64,000 nucleotides of DNA from an uncultured Clostridia bacterium (GCA_934757855.1 CAKVLR010000003.1:62001-126000); one strand, 5' to 3'. Shown: positions 1-9,951, counted from the first letter of the stretch. A program made the numbers and translations. The notes: a model not told the origin generated them from the letters alone.

Positions 1-1200
1 ACTAAAACTTCTTTTTGCAAACATAGCAGAGGAGTATAAACTAGAAGAACCAGCATCTACCTTGTTACCAATCACAAAACCGATATTAGTGATACTTGCA
101 TTAGACGCAATACTGCTTTCCTGTCCATCATCACGAATAGCCTCAACATCTGCTCTTGATACCAAAGCGCTATTTATACTCTTGTAAACAACCGCTTGCC
201 CTGATGATACAGCATACCCCACCATACCACCGACATTTGCTGTTTCATTTGCAGAATAAACATCATGTTTTGAATTGTATTCAACGCTATTGAAAGATTT
301 TTTTGTCATAGGCGAATTGTAACAGTTGTAAATTGCAGAGCCATAGAGCAACGCACCCGCAATACCGCCAACATTCGCGCCACCTTGAATGTAACCAATG
401 TTATAGCAATCTTCGATAATAATAGCACCAGTCGCGTTTGAATAAGTCCTAATATCATCTTCACTTACAGTTACAGACTTATTCTCAAATTTAACAGTTT
501 TGCCTTCTGTAAATTTGTTAGGATCTGCACCAAAACCATACGCAACGATAGCACCAACATAAGTACGGTTAGTGATGATAACAGTGTCTTTCAAACCCAA
601 CAACTGAATTGTAGGTGTGTATTCAACTGTTTCATCTTTGAAGTACTTCACATAACCAAACAAGCCCGCAAAAGTGTCATCAATATCCTCATTATCCTCG
701 CTAACAGTTGTCAAATCATCAATGATTGTTAAACCATAGATTGAATGCCCACCACCGCTAAAATTTCCCAAAAATGGATTTAAAGCAGTACCAATAGGCT
801 CCCAATTCCAACTAGACAAATTCAAGTGATTTTCCATACGGAAAGAAGCACGAGTATATTTCTCTTGTTGCGCTAACTCAACGGTTTGCTCAGCAGTAAA
901 AACAGTGTTTACCCAATAAGCCAACTTACGCAAGTCGTATTCATTATTTATTTTATATGGGTTGTCCACCGAATTTGGCTGAGAAGTGTCCACCAATTCA
1001 AAATCACCATTAGTGTCATCTTCGCTAAACACAAATCCACTTAACGCGCTAGGCGGTAAAGTATTGTCCGCCGACACCTTAGACTTTTCTATCCCTCCTG
1101 TGCAAAGCACAAAAGTTGTAGCAATTACACCCAAAAAGAGCATCGCAAAGAATTGCCATACTAATTTGGTATTTTGCTTAAAGTCTCTTAATAAACTCAT
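1..1200 (-). CDS. Secreted/surface GLUG-repeat protein, 3' end outside window
   Basis: The open frame runs from an ATG at 1200 down to base 1 without a stop, so about 400 N-terminal residues are visible and the C-terminus is missing. A GGAGGG ribosome site precedes the ATG. Residues 13-32 form a hydrophobic signal or anchor segment after a short basic start. Further on are GLUG-type motifs (for example NVGGIAGALLYG and NVGGMVGYAVSSG) separated by short 'DCYN' segments, as in bacterial adhesins. It follows the PHP phosphoesterase by 47 bases on the same strand and resembles the GLUG section of the 1475-residue protein further upstream. The ligand is unknown. A cell-surface role is inferred from the signal segment and repeats. 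Confidence 0.8.
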   Translation of the reverse strand, partial: MSLLRDFKQNTKLVWQFFAMLFLGVIATTFVLCTGGIEKSKVSADNTLPPSALSGFVFSEDDTNGDFELVDTSQPNSVDNPYKINNEYDLRKLAYWVNTVFTAEQTVELAQQEKYTRASFRMENHLNLSSWNWEPIGTALNPFLGNFSGGGHSIYGLTIIDDLTTVSEDNEDIDDTFAGLFGYVKYFKDETVEYTPTIQLLGLKDTVIITNRTYVGAIVAYGFGADPNKFTEGKTVKFENKSVTVSEDDIRTYSNATGAIIIEDCYNIGYIQGGANVGGIAGALLYGSAIYNCYNSPMTKKSFNSVEYNSKHDVYSANETANVGGMVGYAVSSGQAVVYKSINSALVSRADVEAIRDDGQESSIASNASITNIGFVIGNKVDAGSSSLYSSAMFAKRSFS

Positions 1201-1247
1201 TTTTCCCTCCGAGTCAAAAAGCAGTTGCCCTTACTTTTTGCTATTTT

Positions 1248-2162
1248 TTATTTTCTAATAGGAAATTTAATTTCAAGGTCCGAATTTTGTACATAGCCCA
1301 AATATTCTGGAGCGAAGCGCTTTCCATCAATCTTAAAGCCATCACCGTGGAAGTCAGAACCACCTGTTTTGATTAAATGTTGTTGGTCGCAAAAATCAGA
1401 CAACCATTGCGCCTCTGAGAGGCTAAATTTTTTATGTATGCACTCAAAGCCATCTAGAATATCGAGTGCAGTCAAATCTTTTATCAACTTTTTAGGGTTT
1501 GCTTCACCATATACCTTAAACGCGTGTGCAAAAATCGCATAACCGCCCGCCTCGTGAATGCGCTCACAAACCTCCTCAATAGTAGGAGTATCTTTGATTA
1601 AGTCGTAGCAGTGAAAAATTGCCCCTGGTTTTGCCACATGGTCACGGTAGAAATTATCAGTTTTACCAACACCATATTTGTCGTACATCTTTTGGTTTTC
1701 TGGATAATTTGCCAAATCGTGGAAGAATGTCTTGTGCGCTGTCCTATAAATAGGGTCAAATTGCAGACCTTCCGTAAACTTAAAACCTAACCTTGCCCCT
1801 ATTTCCTTTAAAGTTTCCAGCCTTTTTTCTTCTAATGTGAATTGATAGTCATAACTAAGTACTGGAAATTTTGCCAAAGTATCAAGGTCAAAGTCATAAG
1901 CCAAAACCTCATATTTTTTACCATTGTAGGTAACAGCAATTTCACAGCCATTTACAATTCTACCACAAAAACCGCCATTGCTTTTCATTTCGCGGACTTC
2001 AAAATTCGCCTCTAAATTGTCGTGGTCAGTAAATGCCATAACATCTAGCCCTCTATTTTCAGCAAAGCGCAATAATTCAGGCACAGAATACATACCGTCC
2101 GAATACTGCGTGTGAATATGCATATCAATTAATTGTCCATTTCTATATAATTTATTGAACAT
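1248..2162 (-). CDS. PHP-domain metal-dependent phosphoesterase
   Basis: This 304-residue protein carries the PHP metal ligands: DMHIHTQYSDG at about residues 13-23 (H15, H17), FTDHD at 44-48, an FAHAF histidine near 213, and GGSDFHGDG near 270. The family includes RNase AM/YciV-type enzymes that hydrolyse 3',5'-nucleoside bisphosphates and short RNA 5' ends, so a cytosolic phosphoesterase is the best call. The exact substrate cannot be read from the sequence. An AAGGAG site lies before the ATG. It sits only 20 bases after the 1475-residue surface protein and 47 before the next one, apparently co-transcribed with them. That is odd company for an enzyme with no export signal. Confidence 0.82.
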   Translation of the reverse strand: MFNKLYRNGQLIDMHIHTQYSDGMYSVPELLRFAENRGLDVMAFTDHDNLEANFEVREMKSNGGFCGRIVNGCEIAVTYNGKKYEVLAYDFDLDTLAKFPVLSYDYQFTLEEKRLETLKEIGARLGFKFTEGLQFDPIYRTAHKTFFHDLANYPENQKMYDKYGVGKTDNFYRDHVAKPGAIFHCYDLIKDTPTIEEVCERIHEAGGYAIFAHAFKVYGEANPKKLIKDLTALDILDGFECIHKKFSLSEAQWLSDFCDQQHLIKTGGSDFHGDGFKIDGKRFAPEYLGYVQNSDLEIKFPIRK

Positions 2163-2182
2163 TGACCTTTTCTCCTTTTTTA

Positions 2183-5100
2183 TTAGAAAATTGCAGAACC
2201 AAATACACTTTGACTACCTTTGATGATTTCAGAAACATTTATTGTAACTGTTGTCGCCGAGCCATTAACAACAGTCAAAGTAGAACCTTCCAAAGTAGAA
2301 CCACTTACCGATGTAGTTGCTTTTACAAAAATAGGCAAGATTGCAGAAATTGTGTAATCTGTTGCTTGACACTCAATAGTTTGATTACTACCTTTTGGTA
2401 AAATCATAACAAATGTATCAGATGAGTCGTTTTTGTTCACCAAAATTACTAGTAATGCACTAGATTCATTACCTGTTACATTGTCAGTGAATGAGATATT
2501 TAATGCTTGCAACAAGATAAACTTATATACAATAGTAACATTGTCATAGTTTCCTTTTGTTGCCGTATCAGGTAATGTGATTGAACTTGCTGGAGAATAC
2601 TCAATCTCATTGCTACCAGTTTTTACAATTATACTATCCAAAATTGCTTTTCTTGCGATTGTGTCTGTATAACTAAATTGACTCTTTGTTGCATTTACAA
2701 CTAATGAATTACCATACAAAACATAGAAGGCGCTTGCGTAATTTACTGCATTTGCTGTACCAACTTTGTATGTATAAGAGTTTTTAGCCTGCGCGGTTGT
2801 CAACCCTAAACCTTTTACTGTTGTTCCCGCAACAGCAGAATCTTTTGTACCATTCAAGTTATCAGCAATAGTCACTTGGTAACGGTGCATAATGTAGTAA
2901 ATCTTAATTGTTTTATTTTCGTTTAATGTAAAAGTCATTGTTGCAGAATTACCGTATGCTGTACTGGTTGGATTTACAGTTGCTTCACTTGTGTTACTAG
3001 CATTAAAGCGTTCAATTTTTGATACTTTATAACCATTCGCAGAACTTGAAGTATTAGCGGTAACAGTCACGCTACTATTCAATGCGTAACTACCACCCTT
3101 ACCATTTGTGTTTATTGTATAGTATGTTGCTAGAGTTGAGTCATCTTGCTTATAACTAGTTCCCCCATCTGTACTAACAAAACTTTGTACTGTGATAATT
3201 CTCGTAATAGTAATGAAATTTAAAGTAACATCAATAGTAGTATTTGAGTAGCCAGCAGTAGTGGCAGGGCTCAAAGCGTAAATACCTTTTACAGTTTTAT
3301 CACCAGACATTTTACCAAATATCGCTTGCGCATTTGTAATAATTTCATATGTCCCGCTTGTGTGACCTGTGGTAAATGTCTTTGTGCTTGTACCTATCTT
3401 AATAGTAACGCTATCAAAGAAGTATTGTGTTGCTAATGCTTGTGAATTAATTTTTACCGTATAACCGCTAACCGAACTAGCAAAATTTAATCCACTCGCT
3501 TGAGCATTGCTCAATGTCACATTGGATGCCGTTATTCCACTCACAGCAAAATTAATAGTATATGCATTTCTCAAAGCAAATGTAACGGTATAAGTAGTAG
3601 ATGTAGTTGCTTTCAAAGTTGCAGTTGAGTAAACAACACCATTTGTAGCAGTAGCACAAGTCACTGTTGGGCTAATTGTACTAAAACCATAACCAGTAGA
3701 GTATGAAGGTACTGCGTAAATGTAGTATACATCACCATAATCAACAGTAATTGTCAAAACATTTGCACTACTCTCAGTAAGTGAAGTTTGTTGGCCCTTT
3801 GTTGTGCTGATAATCACTTTACCATTGCTAGGCGTATTTGCTTTTATGGTAATTTGAGTCATAGTATAAGTTGCAACAAATTCCAAAGTCGTTACGCTAT
3901 CAGCAGGTCTTAAAGCATCTGTTGACATTGCAGTGCTAATATTAAACGCTGTCTTATTTGTCACAGCAACTGAAGAAGTAGCGGTACCCACTTTTAAAGT
4001 GTAACTCTTAAAATCTAATCCCGTTACAGTACCTGCAGTCGGAGTAATTGGAGAATTGTAAACAGTCTTTTTAGTGCCTGTTGCAGTACTTGTAATTGTA
4101 GTCGCGGTAGTCGTGCCAGCCTCCGTAAAACTCAAAGTAGATACAGGTTTTGTACTAGTAAATTTACTAGGTACTGTTACCGAAGTCTTAATCTCATAGA
4201 CACGATTATATGTTGCTCTTATAAAGTACTTGTCCGCAGTATTAGTCACACCCGCTGTAAATGTAGCAGTCGTTCCAGAGTGATTAATTGCAGTGGCAAG
4301 GTTTGCTTGCGTTGTGCCACCTTTCAAACTAACAAACTGACACTGAGCATTACTACCTAATTGAATAGTAATTACCGTACCTTCATCGTACCAATTACCA
4401 GACACACTAGAAATTGCATTTGGTTGAGTGTATGAGAATGAAGAATTTTTATAACTTGAACTAAAACCGTTTGAAACACTATCAATAGTTACAGAGTAAA
4501 TGCGCACAAATCTAGCCTCTAAATTGTAGTAGTCATCAAGTGAGAATGAAGCAGTGGTCGAGTTTACCCAATTTCCACTAGGTTGCCTATCAGTAGTCAT
4601 CATATTGCCTGACAAGTCAACATCGTAGAAATACCAGCCAGCAAAGCGGTAATAGTGATTTGTAGCATCAGCGTAAGGAGTTGCAATTAATTTTACAGTT
4701 GTACCAACGGTTGTAGTCACTGTTGATGCATTATTTACCGTTGCAGTACCACCTTTTACTACTTTTACATTAACAGTAGGTTTTTTCATAAATATGTAAA
4801 GCATAGGCATTCTGTCATTTAATACATTCGACATAAACCAAGTACCACTTGTGCTACCATTTTTAAATGTAAAGCCAGAGAAAGTGCTTGCCGTGCGAAC
4901 AGCATCATAACTAGAAATTGCTGTACCTATACTATTTCCTGTTGAGTTGTAGTAGTAACAATTTGTAACCGTACCGCTAGTGTTTCCACCCGCAATACCG
5001 CCGTAATTTGTACTCAAAGTACTACCAACACTACCATTATTGTAGCAATTTTTGATTAAAGAACTGCTGATATTACCTACAATACCACCCACATACTGGC

Positions 5101-6610
5101 TACCAGTTACAGCGTGCAAATTGTAACAATCCTGCACCCCCTTAGCACTACTTGCTGATATTTGTCCAACAATACCACCTACATACTGCTTACCTGACAC
5201 ACCGCTGTCACTATAACATTGAGAAATTAATGAGTTATTTGCTTGACAAACCACACCACCAACATAATCATTTGTAGTGTACCAAGTAGAATTAAGAATA
5301 CCTATTTTCTCAATAGTAGCGCTATCAACATATCCAAATAAACCAGCGAGCCCAGACCCCGCACTTGCAAGATTGCTGATAGTAAACCCATTACCACTGA
5401 AATTACCTTTGAATGGGAAACCTTCCCTGCCGATAGGACTCCAAACCGTGATTGAGTCGCCACCAGTTGCAGTCAACATATCAATATCTTTTGTCAAAAC
5501 AAAGTATTTTCCGCTAAAATCTTGACCTGACATAACAGCACTAGACAAAATACACAAAGTTTCAGGCTTTGAAATAGTAAATTTGTCGCTAGAAGTACCT
5601 GTGTGTGAAGTACCTTCTGATGAGTTGATACTGCTAGAATAATCAACACCAGAAGCAGTCAACACTGCATTGATAGATGAATAATCATTTGCACTTGCTT
5701 GCATAACTTCATTTTTGCAAACGCTAGGCATATAAACATTGATACAAGGGTGAATACTTAGTTTTACACCGCTATTTTGCCCTTTAATTACGCCATTTGC
5801 GATACTTGCGATAGAATTATCTACATTTGAGCGCAACCACATATTATCAGCGTTTAAGCGCATTTCGTTTGATGTATTCCACAAACCAGAGTTTACAGTA
5901 AAGCCGTTTGCATTGATAGTTTTGAAACTATTAACTCTCGCTCTTGGTGAATATTCGGTATTAGCGAAACCACCTACTTCGTAGGCGCTTGGTATCCAAA
6001 TTTTATCTCCATTAATTCCATCATTATTGCTAATTACACCATTATTTAAGGTGTTTAAAATCACGGCTTGCGCGCCTTTCGCTTGATAGTACAAGCGGTT
6101 ATCACCGTAAGGTACAATCAAACTATCGAGGTCAGCATAACCTACTTTTTGTAAAAATTGAGGGTAAAAAGTGTTCAAAAGGTAATCTCTTACTTCACTT
6201 TGCGAGTAACTATTACCACCAAAACTCATTTCAGCCACTGAATCATTTGCGTAAAGGGTCAAAATGTCGTTTTGCTTGTACACAACAGTCCAGTTTATAC
6301 CGCCCAACTTAATAACTGATGATACAATACTACCACCAGCATTACCCAATGCTACATTATCACCGTAAAGCGACACATTTTGCGCTAGTCTAGTAGCAAT
6401 ATCTTCATCTACACCATTAGCAGAAAATAGTGCATTGTTATCAAGCACATCAGTTTTATTATTATTTTCAGGTTGAACAACAAAATTCTGCTTTTGAGAG
6501 AAAATTACTCCCAGAGTAATCGCAGTTGCGCAAACTACAACCATAACCGCCAAAATAACTACTTTTAGCCATTTTGTTGATAGGTTTACACCCCTGATAA
6601 ATGTACTCAT
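2183..6610 (-). CDS. Giant surface protein with DUF6273-like, GLUG and InlB-like repeats
   Basis: This is a 1475-residue secreted or anchored protein. Residues 13-37 are a hydrophobic signal/anchor segment after KWLK. Residues about 100-295 form a DUF6273-like module (GGINWTVVY, IWIPSAYEVG, MWLRSNVD), a fold related to formylglycine/C-type-lectin domains. Residues about 420-555 hold at least four GLUG motifs of the YVGGIVG type, each followed by a 'CYN' element. The rest is a long series of Thr/Ser-rich beta repeats resembling divergent InlB B-repeats. No LPXTG motif or C-terminal hydrophobic anchor is visible; it ends SQSVFGSAIF. A GGAGGA site precedes the ATG. Probable adhesin; ligand unknown. 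Confidence 0.8.
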   Translation of the reverse strand: MSTFIRGVNLSTKWLKVVILAVMVVVCATAITLGVIFSQKQNFVVQPENNNKTDVLDNNALFSANGVDEDIATRLAQNVSLYGDNVALGNAGGSIVSSVIKLGGINWTVVYKQNDILTLYANDSVAEMSFGGNSYSQSEVRDYLLNTFYPQFLQKVGYADLDSLIVPYGDNRLYYQAKGAQAVILNTLNNGVISNNDGINGDKIWIPSAYEVGGFANTEYSPRARVNSFKTINANGFTVNSGLWNTSNEMRLNADNMWLRSNVDNSIASIANGVIKGQNSGVKLSIHPCINVYMPSVCKNEVMQASANDYSSINAVLTASGVDYSSSINSSEGTSHTGTSSDKFTISKPETLCILSSAVMSGQDFSGKYFVLTKDIDMLTATGGDSITVWSPIGREGFPFKGNFSGNGFTISNLASAGSGLAGLFGYVDSATIEKIGILNSTWYTTNDYVGGVVCQANNSLISQCYSDSGVSGKQYVGGIVGQISASSAKGVQDCYNLHAVTGSQYVGGIVGNISSSLIKNCYNNGSVGSTLSTNYGGIAGGNTSGTVTNCYYYNSTGNSIGTAISSYDAVRTASTFSGFTFKNGSTSGTWFMSNVLNDRMPMLYIFMKKPTVNVKVVKGGTATVNNASTVTTTVGTTVKLIATPYADATNHYYRFAGWYFYDVDLSGNMMTTDRQPSGNWVNSTTASFSLDDYYNLEARFVRIYSVTIDSVSNGFSSSYKNSSFSYTQPNAISSVSGNWYDEGTVITIQLGSNAQCQFVSLKGGTTQANLATAINHSGTTATFTAGVTNTADKYFIRATYNRVYEIKTSVTVPSKFTSTKPVSTLSFTEAGTTTATTITSTATGTKKTVYNSPITPTAGTVTGLDFKSYTLKVGTATSSVAVTNKTAFNISTAMSTDALRPADSVTTLEFVATYTMTQITIKANTPSNGKVIISTTKGQQTSLTESSANVLTITVDYGDVYYIYAVPSYSTGYGFSTISPTVTCATATNGVVYSTATLKATTSTTYTVTFALRNAYTINFAVSGITASNVTLSNAQASGLNFASSVSGYTVKINSQALATQYFFDSVTIKIGTSTKTFTTGHTSGTYEIITNAQAIFGKMSGDKTVKGIYALSPATTAGYSNTTIDVTLNFITITRIITVQSFVSTDGGTSYKQDDSTLATYYTINTNGKGGSYALNSSVTVTANTSSSANGYKVSKIERFNASNTSEATVNPTSTAYGNSATMTFTLNENKTIKIYYIMHRYQVTIADNLNGTKDSAVAGTTVKGLGLTTAQAKNSYTYKVGTANAVNYASAFYVLYGNSLVVNATKSQFSYTDTIARKAILDSIIVKTGSNEIEYSPASSITLPDTATKGNYDNVTIVYKFILLQALNISFTDNVTGNESSALLVILVNKNDSSDTFVMILPKGSNQTIECQATDYTISAILPIFVKATTSVSGSTLEGSTLTVVNGSATTVTINVSEIIKGSQSVFGSAIF

Positions 6611-6801
6611 AAACAGTCCTCCAATTTGTTTTTAAGTGTTGTTAAATTTTAATAAATTGCCACGAAAATTTAATTTCTATATCTATTTTAACACAAAATA
6701 CTAAAAACTTACAAACAAAATTCGACATATTTTAAAAATATTTTAAATTTTATTCTATTTTTCCTAATCTTTTCGTTAAAATACATAATTTTGGAACATT
6801 T

Positions 6802-7386
6802 TTATCTAGTTTCATCGAGATATGTCGCTTCTAGGTCGGCAATATGCAACAAAACGCATATAGGATACTTGTAATAAGCATCAGCAAGCGAATAACTACC
6901 ACCCTTCACGCGCATATCAAAACCGCCCATATGCCAGTTGATAGCCATAGCCTCCTCCCTAGTCAAACGCAAGAAACCATTGATAATATACACTGATTTT
7001 TCACCGTGTCCATAAGGCAAAGTGTCCTCTACTGCATAAAAAGGCTGTTGCACCCAATTACCATCGACTTTTACATTGCGCATTTCTACTTTATATGTAT
7101 TTACCTTGCAAATATCGTGCAAAAGTGCCAAAATTGCTACGCTTTCCGCAGAAATCGTGTCTTGCCACTTTTCGCCATACTCATTTTTGACTAAATTTAA
7201 CAATCTATCATAAACATTTAGAGAGTGCGCACAAAGTCCGCCTTCACAAGCGGAATGAAATTTTGTGCTAGCGGGACAAGTGAAAAAATCAGTCTTTTCT
7301 AGCCACTCCAAAAAGTTTTCTTTACCCTCACGATTTACATTTTCTCTAAAAATTTGTAAAAATCTTGCTTTATTTTCTTCAATCAT
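6802..7386 (-). CDS. HD-domain hydrolase
   Basis: This 194-residue protein has HD-superfamily features: a histidine in the CAHSLNVYDRL helix, the LLHDICK metal-binding HD pair, and later histidines in GHGEKS and NWHMGG. HD proteins are metal-dependent phosphohydrolases acting on nucleotides or RNA ends; the substrate is not predictable here. I chose the ATG at 7386 (MIEENKARFL) because AGGTGAT stands just before it. The frame is open 19 codons further upstream, but without a ribosome site. No signal peptide, so probably cytosolic. It appears to stand alone, between a terminator upstream (7462-7496) and an AT-rich gap downstream. Confidence 0.75.
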   Translation of the reverse strand: MIEENKARFLQIFRENVNREGKENFLEWLEKTDFFTCPASTKFHSACEGGLCAHSLNVYDRLLNLVKNEYGEKWQDTISAESVAILALLHDICKVNTYKVEMRNVKVDGNWVQQPFYAVEDTLPYGHGEKSVYIINGFLRLTREEAMAINWHMGGFDMRVKGGSYSLADAYYKYPICVLLHIADLEATYLDETR

Positions 7387-7461
7387 TCTATCACCTATTC
7401 TGCAATATGTGTATATTGTATTAAATAAATCGAAATATGTCAAATAAAATTGAATAATGAA

Positions 7462-7496
7462 ATAAAAAAAGAAAAAAGCACCGAAAATGTGCTTTT
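7462..7496 (-). terminator. Intrinsic terminator of the small gene at 7509-7682
   Basis: Stem AAAAGCAC/GTGCTTTT with a short loop, then a long T run on the minus strand. Confidence 0.75.
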
Positions 7497-7508
7497 AATC
7501 TCCCCAAA

Positions 7509-7682
7509 TTACATTTGGCGTTCTTGTTCTTCTTCTTTGATAGGTTTTACTTTTCTAAGTTCGCTACCGTTGTAAGGAGCAACATAAACATTATCCATTA
7601 TACCCAAAGTTGACTCATATTCCTTACCATCAATAACCTTTTTGTATCTTTTGCTTAAAACTTGTTTACCATAAATACTCAT
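7509..7682 (-). CDS. Small hypothetical protein, 57 residues
   Basis: A short charged protein (MSIYGKQVLS... ending KEEEQERQM) that I do not recognise. The ATG at 7682 is preferred because AGGAAG lies eight bases before it; a GTG nine bases further out would be too close to that site. A good terminator follows. It has no signal peptide or cysteines. The central segment looks like a small beta structure (KKVIDGKEYESTLGI) and the C-terminal tail is Glu-rich. The ribosome site plus terminator suggest a real gene, but the function is unknown. Confidence 0.5.
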   Translation of the reverse strand: MSIYGKQVLSKRYKKVIDGKEYESTLGIMDNVYVAPYNGSELRKVKPIKEEEQERQM

Positions 7683-7759
7683 AATATTCACTTCCTATAT
7701 AATTATATATAATATATAGCACAAAAATTCCACTAATTCAAGTATTAAACTCAAAATAA

Positions 7760-7788
7760 TTGTCAAAATCATAAAATTATGATACAAT
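7760..7788 (+). promoter_or_regulatory. Sigma-A promoter for the aldehyde dehydrogenase gene
   Basis: TTGTCA, a 17-base spacer, then TACAAT, 65 bases before the chosen ATG. Confidence 0.7.
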
Positions 7789-7853
7789 TTTAATATAATA
7801 AAACTAGATTTTGTATAGAACACTTACATTTTTTGACTTCAAAAGGAGTAATT

Positions 7854-9233
7854 ATGGAAATTAAAACAATCGTTGATACACAAAGAGAACTTTTTTTGAC
7901 TGGTAAAACTTTAAGTTACAAATTTAGGTTACAACAGTTGGAATTGCTAAAACTTTCTATCAAAAAGCACCAACAAGAATTGCTAAAAGCCTTTAAAACT
8001 GACCTAAATAAGTGCGAATTTGACGCAGTTACTACCGAAATTAGCCTAGCAATGCAAGAAATCAAATATTTCAAAAAGCACCTAAAAAGTTTAATGAAAA
8101 AGCACAGTGTGCATACAACGCTACTTAATTTCCCTGCAAAAGGTCAAATTGTACACGAACCCTACGGACAAGTGCTAATTATGTCACCGTGGAACTACCC
8201 TTTCCAACTAACGATAACTCCACTTGTCGCTTCTATCGCGGGTGGAAATACAAGTGTAGTAAAACCTAGTGCTTATACTCCAAATGTTGCTGAGGCAATC
8301 AAAAACATACTCGATATTTTCGACCCAGCATACATTAGTACAGTTATGGGCGGTCGCGAGCAAAATCAGGCACTGCTCGACCAAAAATTTGACTTAATTT
8401 TCTTTACTGGTAGCAAAGAAGTTGGCAAAGTTGTGCAAGAAAAGGCTTCCGTAAATCTATGCCCTGTTGTGTTGGAATTGGGCGGTAAATCACCTTGCAT
8501 TGTAGATGAAACCGCTGACTTAAAACGCGCGGTACGCAGAATTGTTTGGGGCAAATATCTAAACGCTGGACAAACTTGCATTGCGCCTGACTATATTTTT
8601 GTTCATCAATCTATTTATGAAAAATTTTTAGAAATGGCTGTTGAGCAAATCAAACAATTTTATTACCCTAATGGTAAATTAACACCTGACTTTATGTACA
8701 TTGTAAACGAAAAACACACCGAAAGGCTAAAAGGCTTGATTGACCAAAAGCGTGTAGTTTTTGGCGGAAAGGCAAAAGGTAGGCAAATTGAACCAACTAT
8801 TATGCGTGATGTAACTTTTGATGACGCAATTATGAAGGAAGAAATTTTTGGACCCATTATGCCCGTTCTTCCCTACACTGACATCAAGGAAGTAATTTCA
8901 TATGTCAACAAAAATGACAAGCCACTCGCTCTTTACTATTTCTCGCGCAATAAAAAGTCAATCAATAATGTTGTAAGTCTCACTAGTTCTGGTGGAGTTT
9001 GCATAAATGAAGTCATTATGCACTTTACCGAGCATAACTTGCCTTTTGGCGGAGTTGGTGCAAGCGGTATGGGAAATTATCACGGTAAAAATTCATTTTT
9101 GACCTTTACGCACTCAAAATGTATTTTAAAGAAAAACCCAAAACTGGAATTAATGGTTAAATACCCTCCTTACACGGACAAAAAATCTAAATTTGTGTAC
9201 TTTTATTTGGGTCACGACAGCAAAAATACCTAA
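7854..9233 (+). CDS. NAD(P)-dependent aldehyde dehydrogenase, class-3 type
   Basis: A 459-residue enzyme oxidising aldehydes to carboxylic acids. Visible active-site elements are SPWNYPF (N114), the VVKPSA lysine near 138, general base E209 in LELGG, and the nucleophile C242 in NAGQTC. The compact length without an N-terminal extension, and a C-terminal PFGGVGASGMGNYHG motif, fit the class-3/fatty-aldehyde subgroup. The ATG at 7854 is chosen because AAAGGAG lies just before it; an in-frame ATG at 7833 lacks a ribosome site. It has its own promoter and no pathway neighbours, so the physiological aldehyde is unknown. Confidence 0.9.
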   Translation: MEIKTIVDTQRELFLTGKTLSYKFRLQQLELLKLSIKKHQQELLKAFKTDLNKCEFDAVTTEISLAMQEIKYFKKHLKSLMKKHSVHTTLLNFPAKGQIVHEPYGQVLIMSPWNYPFQLTITPLVASIAGGNTSVVKPSAYTPNVAEAIKNILDIFDPAYISTVMGGREQNQALLDQKFDLIFFTGSKEVGKVVQEKASVNLCPVVLELGGKSPCIVDETADLKRAVRRIVWGKYLNAGQTCIAPDYIFVHQSIYEKFLEMAVEQIKQFYYPNGKLTPDFMYIVNEKHTERLKGLIDQKRVVFGGKAKGRQIEPTIMRDVTFDDAIMKEEIFGPIMPVLPYTDIKEVISYVNKNDKPLALYYFSRNKKSINNVVSLTSSGGVCINEVIMHFTEHNLPFGGVGASGMGNYHGKNSFLTFTHSKCILKKNPKLELMVKYPPYTDKKSKFVYFYLGHDSKNT

Positions 9234-9388
9234 ACTCAAGCAAAACTATGCGTAAAATCTTGTATTTACCTTATTTTTGAACGAGTACTAACTCATTTTT
9301 GACAAAAATCTCGCCTCTCAGCGCGTTTAAAATCTCAAAATTTGCTCAAAGATTAGCAAAAAATATCATTTTTACTTAATTTTAATAC

Positions 9389-9419
9389 AAAAAAAGACAA
9401 AGTTAGATTTAACTTTGCC
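9389..9419. terminator. Bidirectional terminator between converging genes
   Basis: Ten-base-pair stem (GACAAAGTTA with TAACTTTGCC, one G-U) and a 4-base loop. A T-run follows on the minus strand and a shorter T-rich run on the plus strand. It lies between the aldehyde dehydrogenase and the small Cys-rich gene. The rest of 9234-9447 shows nothing else I can name. Confidence 0.75.
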
Positions 9420-9447
9420 TTTTCTATTTTGCAAGACCGCACTCAAA

Positions 9448-9645
9448 TTAACGAGTTTTACGGGCTGATGACACTGACTTAGTGTTCTTTGTTGCCTTGG
9501 AGCAAGTACGAGTTGCTCGATTGCTCGAACCCATTTCCGTGCCAGACTCTACCTTGCTAGTTGCGGTACGCTTTTTACCGCAACCGCAGTTACAACCACT
9601 TTTCTTTGTAGTCGTAGTAGATTTGCTAGTAGATTTTGTAGCCAT
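9448..9645 (-). CDS. Small basic Lys/Ser/Thr-rich protein with Cys cluster
   Basis: A 65-residue, strongly basic, low-complexity protein: a Ser/Thr/Lys-rich N-terminus, then SGCNCGCGKKR, then more Lys/Arg/Ser with one further Cys. The ATG at 9645 is chosen because GGAGGTG precedes it. The composition recalls small histone-like or spore-coat-like proteins and short Cys-cluster metal binders, but I recognise no family. It is flanked by a terminator downstream and an AT-rich gap upstream, so it is monocistronic. The low-complexity sequence makes a functional call unsafe. Confidence 0.55.
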   Translation of the reverse strand: MATKSTSKSTTTTKKSGCNCGCGKKRTATSKVESGTEMGSSNRATRTCSKATKNTKSVSSARKTR

Positions 9646-9880
9646 TAAATTCACCTCCACAATTCTTAGCGAGCGCTTGCAATAGTATTTTGTGTCGATT
9701 ACTAAAAATCATACACATTTGTAATTGTAAAAGTTTGTAAATATTTTATAAATTTCATACTTTTATTAAAAAATTTTACATAGTTAACAAATTTATTGTT
9801 AACAAATTTTCACTTTAAGTATTTGATTATTAAAATATCAATATATTGGAATGTAATTTTAAAACTGAATTTTAAAAAAT

Positions 9881-9903
9881 AAAAAAATGCCCTTACTGAC
9901 ATT
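9881..9903 (-). terminator. Probable terminator of the asp23-fakA unit
   Basis: Short stem (ATGTC/GGCAT with a G-U pair) followed by a long T-rich run on the minus strand. A second hairpin (TAGCG/CGCTA at about 9931-9944) lies just after the fakA stop. The remaining 9661-9880 is very AT-rich and shows nothing else. Confidence 0.5.
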
Positions 9904-9951
9904 TCTTATTATAACCAAAACAGCAGAGAGTAGCGCTCCGCTATTTTTTTA

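Noticed and set aside
2183..6610. Sortase LPXTG anchoring of the large surface proteins
   Set aside because: None of the C-termini visible here has an LPXTG motif followed by a hydrophobic segment and basic tail.
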